A stretch of 64,000 bases of DNA from Bradyrhizobium sp. CCBAU 51765 (GTDB taxonomy: Bacteria; Pseudomonadota; Alphaproteobacteria; Rhizobiales; Xanthobacteraceae), in NCBI RefSeq assembly GCF_015291725.1, contig NZ_CP030038.1:4329001-4393000 (forward strand), in the 5' to 3' direction. Made by a program: the position numbers and the translations under genes. Positions 59,312-64,000 of this stretch are shown here, one piece after another. The first letter of the stretch is position 1. Each line of letters starts with the position of its first letter. Under the pieces are notes generated by a model that ran no database searches, was not told the DNA's origin, and saw only the letters and a list, made by a program, of their open reading frames with translations.

Positions 59312-59342
59312 AAAAAAGCCCGGAGCAACGCTCCGGGCTTTT
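59312..59342. terminator. Bidirectional Rho-independent terminator
   Basis: AGCCCGGAG-CAACG-CTCCGGGCT flanked by AAAAAA on the left and TTTT on the right, serving the plus-strand gene ending at 59275 and the minus-strand gene ending at 59355. Confidence 0.92.
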
Positions 59343-59354
59343 CGCTATTGGCGG

Positions 59355-59642
59355 CTACCAATGGCGCCAGTGGTGATGGCGGTAGTATGGCCCGCCGCCG
59401 TAATAGGCGTACGGACCCGGCCCGTAATAATAGCTCGGGCCGCCATAATAGCCGTAACCGGGACCGTAATAGCCATACGGTCGGGAGGCTGCGACCGCGC
59501 CCGCGGTGATGGCGCCGGCGGCAAGACCGAACGCGAGGCCCGGGCCGATGCCGCGACCGCGCGCCTCGGCCGGCGCAGGCGCCGCGACGGCGGTCACGCC
59601 GACGGCCGCGATCGTGGCCAGAACTGCCAATGTCTTCTTCAT
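59355..59642 (-). CDS. Secreted Gly/Tyr-rich protein
   Basis: 95 residues from ATG 59642, with AAGGAGAGGAGC directly upstream. Signal peptide MKKTLAVLATIAAVGVTAVAAPAPAEA, then GRGIGPGLAFGLAAGAITAGAVAASRPY, then repeats of GYYGPG, YYGGPSYYYGPG and a His/Arg end (YRHHHWRHW). Low complexity; comparable YY-GG proteins are envelope or metal-exposed, function unknown. Confidence 0.82.
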   Translation of the reverse strand: MKKTLAVLATIAAVGVTAVAAPAPAEARGRGIGPGLAFGLAAGAITAGAVAASRPYGYYGPGYGYYGGPSYYYGPGPYAYYGGGPYYRHHHWRHW

Positions 59643-59704
59643 GCTCCTCTCCTTCGTGTCTTGCGGGGATAACCGCGAGCGCCCGCGATGGTTGCGCAAC
59701 CCGC

Positions 59705-59732
59705 GGAACCCCGGGGCTGTCAAAAAACGTTG
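59705..59732 (+). promoter_or_regulatory. EcfG-like promoter, relaxed spacer
   Basis: GGAAC at 59705-59709 and CGTT at 59728-59731, spacer 18 (consensus 16-17). Downstream lies a terminator at 59820 and the TTG-start gene at 59929. Confidence 0.3.
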
Positions 59733-59819
59733 ATGCGAGAGGAACGAAATCGCCGGACGCGGATTGATTTGCCAAGTGCGGGAGCCTCCGCCATCCGGGT
59801 TGAGGCAACGGCACGAAGA

Positions 59820-59855
59820 CCCCGTCAGTATCTCCGCGATGCTGGCGGGGTTTTT
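59820..59855 (+). terminator. Rho-independent terminator
   Basis: CCCCGTCAG (59820-59828) and CTGGCGGGG (59842-59850) form a stem with a 13-base loop, followed by TTTTT. The transcript it ends is unclear, as no coding gene precedes it on the plus strand. Confidence 0.8.
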
Positions 59856-59928
59856 CAGTTTAAGGGGAAGCCAATGGCAGCAGAGCGCAATTGCTGCCAG
59901 CGGGGCGGACGATCGAGGAGGAATTTTT

Positions 59929-60159
59929 TTGCCATTATCCGCTTTGCTGGCCCGTATCCGCAAGTTGGTTCCCAGATCCGACGATGAGCACTACGACGAG
60001 ATCGTCCGCAGCTTCGGTGTCGGCACCCTGCGCCCGCCGCCGACGCCGATGACCGACGGCGAGCTGGCGCGGGCGATCGCCGAGTTCCTGAAGGAGCAGC
60101 CGTCGAGCAAATCCGTCGCGGCCCTCGGCCGCCGGCTCGACCCCTCCTCTCCGGTCTGA
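59929..60159 (+). CDS. Small hypothetical protein, TTG start
   Basis: 76 residues. I choose TTG 59929, because GAGGAGG at 59915-59921 is 7 bases upstream; frames from ATG 59764 read through a terminator. RIRKLVPRSDDEHYDEIVRSFGVGTLRPPPTPMTDGELARAIAEFLKEQPSSKSVAALGRRLDP looks like a compact helical protein. Not recognised. Confidence 0.6.
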   Translation: MPLSALLARIRKLVPRSDDEHYDEIVRSFGVGTLRPPPTPMTDGELARAIAEFLKEQPSSKSVAALGRRLDPSSPV

Positions 60160-60176
60160 GTTCCTTTCGGGAGCAG

Positions 60177-60201
60177 GGAACCAGGATTGCGCGCGGACGT
60201 T
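60177..60201 (+). promoter_or_regulatory. EcfG (general stress) promoter
   Basis: GGAAC at 60177-60181, 16 bases, CGTT at 60198-60201, an exact consensus match. It is 43 bases ahead of the 42-residue gene at 60244. Confidence 0.65.
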
Positions 60202-60243
60202 GAGTCCCCTCCTCACGCTGAGCGGAAGGAAAAGAGGTCCGAC

Positions 60244-60372
60244 ATGCCCGCGTGGCTCGAAGTCTTGCTCAACCTGTCCGGCTATGCCGGCTTCGTGGCG
60301 CTCGCCTCGCGCGGCGGCGCCGCTTGCCCGCAGGCGCCGGCCGACGATCGCATCTACGGCGACGAACGCTAA
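60244..60372 (+). CDS. Tiny stress-promoter-linked protein
   Basis: 42 residues from ATG 60244 with AAAGAGG upstream. MPAWLEVLLNLSGYAGFVALASRGG forms one short hydrophobic segment, then a Cys-containing polar tail (ACPQAPADDRIYGDER). The EcfG promoter 43 bases upstream supports expression as a stress micro-protein. The repeat family D begins at its stop codon. Confidence 0.6.
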   Translation: MPAWLEVLLNLSGYAGFVALASRGGAACPQAPADDRIYGDER

Positions 60373-60499
60373 AGCATGATCCGGAAAAGTGCGCAGCGGT
60401 TTTCCCTCGCGACAAACGCGGAACGCGTTTGCGCGGAGATCATGCCCAAACAACAACCTGAAGCGCGATGACGATTGATCCCGATCGCATCGCGCTTTA
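60371..60499. repeat. Intergenic repeat family D, copy 2
   Basis: About 129 bp: AAAGCATGATCCGGAAAAGTGCG, the core with ACAAACGCGGAACGCGTTTG, GATCATGC, then an inverted pair AAGCGCGATG / CATCGCGCTT. It abuts the stop of the 42-residue gene on one side and includes the stop codon of the minus-strand gene on the other. Confidence 0.9.
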
Positions 60500-60694
60500 G
60501 TTGGCGCGCGCCGCCTGGCCCGCCGTGCGCACCAGCCGGTCGGCCTTGACCGCCACGCGCGTGTCCTCGGCCTGCGGCCGCAGCGAGAAGCTGATCACGA
60601 CGAAAGCGAGACAGAACAGCGTGCCGGCGACGGCGACGCGCCGGTAGGTGTACCGGTCGCCTTGGTAGAAGGACGGCGTCGAAAAAGGCGTCAT
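60497..60694 (-). CDS. Small single-pass membrane protein
   Basis: 65 residues from ATG 60694; the upstream in-frame start at 60766 is not preferred. Polar lead (TPFSTPSFYQGDRYTYRR), one helix (VAVAGTLFCLAFVVISFSL at about 20-38), basic periplasmic or cytosolic tail. Its stop codon lies in repeat D copy 2. Unknown function. Confidence 0.62.
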   Translation of the reverse strand: MTPFSTPSFYQGDRYTYRRVAVAGTLFCLAFVVISFSLRPQAEDTRVAVKADRLVRTAGQAARAN

Positions 60695-60893
60695 GACAAA
60701 TTGCTTCTTGGCAAATTCGCTTCTTGCTTCTTGCCAGACACCTACCCCACCCCGCGGCAAGCGCAACGCGATTGGGCTTTTAACCTAACCGAATAGGGTT
60801 ATCGGCGTCCGCGCAAGCACTCGTTAGGCACATCGGAGGCGGCGCATCTGATGTCGGGACAGGCGAAAGACCCGGCCGACTTTGTTCCGGTTC

Positions 60894-60928
60894 GACTCCA
60901 TTTCGTTCTCGAAGAACGAATCGGAATC
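60894..60928. repeat. Repeat family E, copy 1
   Basis: GACTCC.TTTCGTTCT-CGA-AGAACGAA.CGGAATC, an imperfect palindrome. Extended similarity continues for 30 bases on the right (GGTGCGGAGC...TTCTTAAC). A second copy is at 61114-61148 and a diverged one at about 31699-31733. Confidence 0.8.
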
Positions 60929-61113
60929 GCAGAAATGGGTGCGGAGCAGTTCTTAACAAACACTTTGCGACATCGATCAGAGCAGTCCGCATCCATGGCG
61001 CTTTCCTCGCCTCGCGCTTTCGGAGAAGACACGCGCGGGGCCGGGCATCACTCCGTCTCTTTCCGACTGCGGGGCCACATCGCCGCCGCGAGGCGCGCCC
61101 CTGTTCTGCATCC

Positions 61114-61148
61114 GACTCCATTTCGTTCTCGAAGAACGAATCGGAGTC
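61114..61148. repeat. Repeat family E, copy 2
   Basis: Same palindrome as 60894-60928 with better outer pairing (GACTCC / GGAGTC). Followed by GGTGCGAAGCG.ATCCTAAC, aligned to the right flank of copy 1. The 600 bases 60695-61294 contain no gene that I can support. Confidence 0.82.
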
Positions 61149-61294
61149 GAGAAAACCGGTGCGAAGCGAATCCTAACGATCGATGAAGGCGCGAACTCTC
61201 GCACCTTCGGCGGCAGAGCTCTTCGCCGGCGAATCGAGCGCGAGCGGATGGACCGCGATCACGCGCCCGGGTTGCCGCGTGTCGTCGACGCTGA

Positions 61295-61429
61295 TCAAGC
61301 CGCCCGCTTCGTCTTCGCCTTGGAGAAGTATTCGAGGATCTGGATGCGGAGCTCTTCTGCGGCAGGCCCCTCGAGCTTCCTGAGTTCGTTCCAGAGCCTG
61401 ATCACTTCGCGCTGTTTTTCGACAGTCAT
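61295..61429 (-). CDS. Very short helical protein
   Basis: 44 residues from ATG 61429, preceded by GGAGGTGACTC, an excellent ribosome site. MTVEKQREVIRLWNELRKLEGPAAEELRIQILEYFSKAKTKRAA is a two-helix pattern with charged faces. Its good ribosome site and tight composition make it convincing although it is tiny. No function known. Confidence 0.72.
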   Translation of the reverse strand: MTVEKQREVIRLWNELRKLEGPAAEELRIQILEYFSKAKTKRAA

Positions 61430-61563
61430 GAGTCACCTCCAAAAAAGTCTCCCAAGGCGACCCAAACTAGAACAAAAAGAGAACGAAAAGTCCAGCCCCC
61501 CTCCGGCTAAATTTCGCCGGCCTCGCGTTGAACCTTTTCTGAGCGGCATAGACTTATGGAAGC

Positions 61564-61580
61564 TGGGGATTTCAGCGCCC
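61564..61580 (-). repeat. 17-base repeat family F, copy 2 (inverted)
   Basis: Minus-strand GGGCGCTGAAATCCCCA, with 35 further bases similar to copy 1 (GTCT.TGCCGCTCAG..AAAGGTTC). Confidence 0.72.
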
Positions 61581-61678
61581 AGTCACACGGCAGCGCCGCC
61601 TGACGAACATACTCCGTCACCGCGGCGCTGTTGCTTTTTAGATTTTCAACCTTAAGTTTGAAATACGGTTGGCGGCCA

Positions 61679-61693
61679 GGCGCTGAAATCCCA
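61679..61693 (+). repeat. Repeat family F, copy 3 (short)
   Basis: GGCGCTGAAATCCCA on the plus strand, 98 bases from the inverted copy 2, so the two could pair in RNA over 14-15 bases around an enclosed stretch. Confidence 0.6.
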
Positions 61694-61710
61694 ACGCCGT
61701 CAGCCAAGAG

Positions 61711-61740
61711 AGCCCCGCGCGAAAGCGCGGGGCTTTTCTC
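61711..61740 (+). terminator. Rho-independent terminator
   Basis: AGCCCCGCGC-GAAA-GCGCGGGGCT followed by TTTCTC. A TTGAAA element lies at 61660 without a clear -10, so the transcript that ends here is unknown. Confidence 0.88.
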
Positions 61741-62130
61741 TTGAAGTCGGTGATCTCTTAAAGTCGGCGACTTGGCGAGGCGCGCGGATTGCATGCCAGC
61801 GAAACGAAGCCTCGCCCTTGCGCATCGACCGGCCGCAATCCAGTGGGCCGGCAATGGCGCGGCGCAGCCGCCCCCCATGGAAGCCGGCATCGCGAGCTTC
61901 GTCATCGAGGGCCGATGATCTGCGAGGTCCGTGAGAACGAAACCCCTGCCGGTCTGCGCGGCTTTGCGGGAACCGCAGAGCCTGCCCGGCCAGAGCGACC
62001 GGCGCCCCCTATGGTTTGTCCTGATCGTCCGGTGATGTTCGAACGTCGCTTTCGCCGAGCACCACCTCTACAGCCATTGCTCGTCGCGCGGCCTTACGGC
62101 AGTGCCCGCCGCAACGATGTCGCTTGCGCC
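61741..62130. other. Non-coding stretch before HU
   Basis: About 390 bases without a supportable gene, repeat or RNA. Frames on either strand are Arg/Pro/Ala-rich and look like high-GC artefacts. Confidence 0.4.
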
Positions 62131-62427
62131 TCAGACGGCGTCCTTGGCGACCTTCAGCGGCGAGGCCTTGACCGATTTGCTCGCGGGCTTCGCCGCAAAC
62201 TGCATCGGCTCCTTGGTGAAGGGATTGACGCCCATGCGCGCTTCGGTCGCCGGCTTGTTCACGACCGACATCTTCACGAAGCCGGGAATGACGAACTCAC
62301 CGGACTCATTGAGCTCCTTGTAGCCGACCGTCGCCATGTACTCGATCACCGACTTCACGTCGTTCTTCGAAAGCTGCGTACCCTCGGCAATTGCATCGAT
62401 CAATTGGGTCTTCGTCATCTTCGCCAT
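62131..62427 (-). CDS. HU-family DNA-binding protein
   Basis: 98 residues. Histone-like nucleoid protein: helical start MAKMTKTQLIDAIAEGTQLSKNDVKSVIEYM, beta arm GEFVIPGFVKMSVVNKPATEARMGVNPFTKEPMQF with the DNA-intercalating Pro of the NPFT turn, and a Lys-rich end (AAKPASKSVKASPLKVAKDAV) longer than in E. coli HU. AAGGAATTC upstream. Start could be the fourth codon. Confidence 0.93.
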   Translation of the reverse strand: MAKMTKTQLIDAIAEGTQLSKNDVKSVIEYMATVGYKELNESGEFVIPGFVKMSVVNKPATEARMGVNPFTKEPMQFAAKPASKSVKASPLKVAKDAV

Positions 62428-62614
62428 GTCTGAATTCCTTTGAATGGGGGCGCGCGAGCAATTCCCGGAGAGGACGCGGCCGGACCGCGGGGGCGCGCTG
62501 CTGATTCATGCCAGAGGTCATGAAGTGTCCGGGCTTAGAACCCATCGAGGCCGAAAACGCAAGCACGGGTTCGCAGGGACTCCCGTCCTCCTGTGAACGA
62601 TCCCCGCTCTCTTT

Positions 62615-62644
62615 TTGAACGATTCGGCGGCTGGCGCGTCTTAG
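62615..62644 (+). promoter_or_regulatory. Promoter of small-RNA candidate 1
   Basis: TTGAAC (62615-62620), 18 bases, TCTTAG (62639-62644). The same TTGAAC-N18-TCTTA pair is at 63380-63409, and the GC-rich spacer is conserved too. Confidence 0.55.
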
Positions 62645-62649
62645 GATTG

Positions 62650-62700
62650 AAGTCCCTGAGCCCCCACCAGAGAGCCCCGCTTCCCCCAGGCGGGGTTTCG
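62650..62700 (+). ncRNA. Small-RNA candidate 1 with C-rich loop
   Basis: About 50 nt starting near GAAGTCC and ending in terminator CCCCGC-(TTCCCCCAG)-GCGGGG at 62675-62695, then TTTCGCTG. It shares its promoter, GAAG start and entire terminator with the candidate at 63416. No open frame. Loop TTCCCCC is complementary to a Shine-Dalgarno-like GGGGGA. Confidence 0.5.
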
Positions 62701-62834
62701 CTGTCGGGACTCTTCTTGATCCGCCTGCTGTGTCACCTGCACGTGAAACCTGTGGCTCGGCCGGCGTTGTTGACACTTCGGTAACCTAACGCGGCCAAGC
62801 TTCAATCAGGTCTGTTGCGTTGGAGTATCCCACA

Positions 62835-63137
62835 GTGCTGGATTTTGACGAGCTGCGTGAACTCGCGGCTGATGTTCGTATTTTTGTCGAGGTCGCCGAA
62901 GACAAGGCCGAAGCGCTCAGGGCCGTCATCGCGGCTTATGACGTCGTGCTGGCGATCTTCCCCACTGAAGATGGCATGGGTCTCCACGTCATCAAGGGCC
63001 GCGAAATCCTGGACGGGATTGCGAAGTCGCGGACGCATGCGATGTACAGCCACACCGCGATCGCGGTTCCCGACCTCGCACATGCAGAAGCGCTCAAGTT
63101 CCTGACGACACCTGTCGACCACCGGATTGCGGCCTGA
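62835..63137 (+). CDS. Hypothetical protein, about 100 residues
   Basis: Start GTG 62835 (GGAG nine bases upstream) or TTG 62820. LDFDELRELAADVRIFVEVAEDKAEALRAVIAAYDVVLAIFPTEDGMGLHVIKGREILDGIAKSRTHAMYSHTAIAVPDLAHAEAL: mixed alpha/beta, soluble. A DUF-type small protein that I cannot name. A TTGACA lies at about 62770. Its stop overlaps the start of repeat D copy 3. Confidence 0.65.
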   Translation: MLDFDELRELAADVRIFVEVAEDKAEALRAVIAAYDVVLAIFPTEDGMGLHVIKGREILDGIAKSRTHAMYSHTAIAVPDLAHAEALKFLTTPVDHRIAA

Positions 63138-63265
63138 AGCACGATCCGGAGAAGTGCGCAGCGGTTCTCCCCTCGCGACAAACGCGGAACGCGTTTGCGC
63201 GGAGATCATGCTGAAACAACAACCTGAAGCGCGATGACGATTCATCCCGGTCGCATCGCGCCTTG
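63136..63265. repeat. Intergenic repeat family D, copy 3
   Basis: About 130 bp nearly identical to copy 2 (60371-60499): the 38-base central stretch including ACAAACGCGGAACGCGTTTG and GGAGATCATGC is unchanged, and the AAGCGCGATG arm is kept. Starts directly at the stop codon of the preceding gene, as copy 2 does. Confidence 0.9.
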
Positions 63266-63379
63266 GTCGCTGGTGCGAATGTGCCGGTCTCGCCGCGAGG
63301 CACGACCGACGAGGCGCGCGCCCGGCTCGCGAATGAAGCCATATGCGTTGGCCCGGCAAGTCCGGCTGTGGATTTTCTT

Positions 63380-63409
63380 TTGAACTTTCCGCCGGCTCGC
63401 GCGTCTTAC
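63380..63409 (+). promoter_or_regulatory. Promoter of small-RNA candidate 2
   Basis: TTGAAC (63380-63385), 18 bases, TCTTAC (63404-63409); same layout as 62615-62644. Confidence 0.55.
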
Positions 63410-63415
63410 AGTTGA

Positions 63416-63478
63416 AGCGTCCCCAAGCTTCACCCCCGACAGAGAACCCCGCTTCCCCCAGGCGGGGTTTTCGCTTTT
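63416..63478 (+). ncRNA. Small-RNA candidate 2 with C-rich loop
   Basis: About 60 nt from the GAAGCG start to terminator CCCCGC-(TTCCCCCAG)-GCGGGG at 63447-63467 followed by TTTTCGCTTTTT. The terminator is base-for-base the same as in candidate 1, while the middle (GTCCCCAAGCTTCACCCCCGAC) is longer and adds another CCCCC. Non-coding by frame. Confidence 0.55.
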
Positions 63479-63507
63479 TGGCGCGCTCGCGCTGCATCGG
63501 CTCGCCC

Positions 63508-63533
63508 GGAATTTCAAGCCTCTCTTTGCCGTT
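63508..63533 (+). promoter_or_regulatory. EcfG-like promoter
   Basis: GGAAT at 63508-63512 (consensus GGAAC), 17 bases, CGTT at 63530-63533, about 57 bases before the gene at 63590. Confidence 0.4.
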
Positions 63534-63589
63534 GACCCGGCTCCCCTCCCGAAGCACCTTTTCGGCGGGCAGGCTTTTGAGGAGGAGTT

Positions 63590-63823
63590 ATGCCGAAAAC
63601 CCTGGTGGAATTCAGAGCGCAGAACCTTCGTTTGCTGGAACGGCTTTGTCCCGATGACCCCAGATACATCCAGGCCTGGCTGAAGCAATTCGACGAGCAG
63701 AACGGGATTGCACCCGAAGCACGTCCAAAGTCGCGCAAAACGCGACGGATTTCTCCACCGAGAAAGGCCGCTTCACCCGGCCGGACCAGGTCAGCGTCCT
63801 CCTCCTCGGTCTCGCCACGCTGA
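63590..63823 (+). CDS. Small basic protein of unknown function
   Basis: 77 residues from ATG 63590 with GAGGAGGAG five bases upstream, the best ribosome site in this region. MPKTLVEFRAQNLRLLERLCPDDPRYIQAWLKQFDEQNG is ordered and helical; the remainder is a basic Ser/Arg/Lys-rich tail (RPKSRKTRRISPPRKAAS...). Possibly nucleic-acid binding. Not recognised. Confidence 0.72.
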   Translation: MPKTLVEFRAQNLRLLERLCPDDPRYIQAWLKQFDEQNGIAPEARPKSRKTRRISPPRKAASPGRTRSASSSSVSPR

Positions 63824-63894
63824 TCGCCGCAACGACGAGCGCGCATGTCTTCGCTCCTGTTGCCCATCGTAGCGGGAGCGCAGAAGACAGTGCG

Positions 63895-64000
63895 ATGACG
63901 GCCACGCCTGCGCGCCGCCGCCCATCGCGTCTCTTCCAGCTTGCGGCCGCTCTTGGCGAACAGCTGCAACTGGGAGCACCGTCATCGCAATTCGAACCGT
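63895..64000 (+). CDS. Start of a possible gene running off the window
   Basis: ATG 63895 opens a frame (MTATPARRRPSRLFQLAAALGEQLQLG...) that continues past position 64000. Basic amino end, one helical stretch; too short to identify. Could be a chance frame. Confidence 0.3.
   Translation, partial: MTATPARRRPSRLFQLAAALGEQLQLGAPSSQFEP

Noticed and set aside
61507..61905. Minus-strand frame of 132 codons ending in WALKSPASISLCRSEKVQ
   Set aside because: The recognisable peptide is the translation of repeat F, and the same peptide appears out of context at 55258; no ribosome site or conserved domain.
1..64000. CRISPR array, prophage, transposase, integrase, attachment site
   Set aside because: No regularly spaced repeats, no phage or recombinase protein was seen; the repeats present are dispersed palindromes. 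The two tRNAs show no adjacent integrase or duplicated 3' end.

Overview
The window looks like chromosome of a Bradyrhizobium-type alphaproteobacterium (Nitrobacteraceae). Pointers are the uniformly high GC, a complete aapJQMP amino-acid transporter, a DUF3551 protein, EcfG-type stress promoters, FixK2-type boxes, an ETC complex I subunit, and several palindromic intergenic repeat families of the kind scattered through these genomes. No phage, transposase, CRISPR array or plasmid function was seen. The species is inferred, not proven.

Layout. 0-3.4 kb: outer-membrane factor, membrane-fusion protein and the start of an RND pump (minus strand). 4.1-5.2 kb: cysteine synthase. 5.2-9.8 kb: two tandem paralogous TPR/O-GlcNAc-transferase-like proteins. 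9.9-14.4 kb: aapJQMP. 14.8-17.9 kb: cystathionine beta-lyase and a Na/Pi cotransporter-PhoU protein. 17.9-21.6 kb: a four-gene minus-strand cluster (GT39, PAP2, GT2, lipid-A N-domain protein) that looks like a lipid A or envelope glycan modification module. 21.7-29.1 kb: a penicillin-binding protein 1C and alpha-2-macroglobulin pair. 29.5 kb: tRNA-Arg(TCT).

29.7-35.6 kb is accessory: an orphan PLP enzyme and many small secreted or membrane proteins, with a divergent pair of EcfG promoters at 32.0-32.1 kb. 35.9-43.7 kb: two TRAP transporters, a GntR regulator with a clear palindromic operator candidate, and a DapA-family enzyme, probably uptake and catabolism of an organic acid or sugar acid. 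43.9-50.7 kb: leucine/isovalerate catabolism (isovaleryl-CoA dehydrogenase, methylcrotonyl-CoA carboxylase, HMG-CoA lyase) with a divergent AraC regulator. 50.8-54.7 kb: DUF3551, Lrp, complex I subunit, OpgC and an eRF1-like protein behind a FixK-type promoter.

54.7-64 kb is a mosaic of very small genes, two cold-shock domains in one protein, DUF192, a sirtuin, HU, tRNA-Pro(TGG), repeats and small-RNA-like units. Two of these units share a promoter and a terminator whose loop is C-rich; a third with a similar loop lies at 32.1 kb downstream of an EcfG promoter. The most novel signals are these C-rich-loop RNA candidates, the stress and micro-oxic promoters in front of unstudied small proteins, the palindrome translated inside pbpC, and the tandem OGT-like pair.
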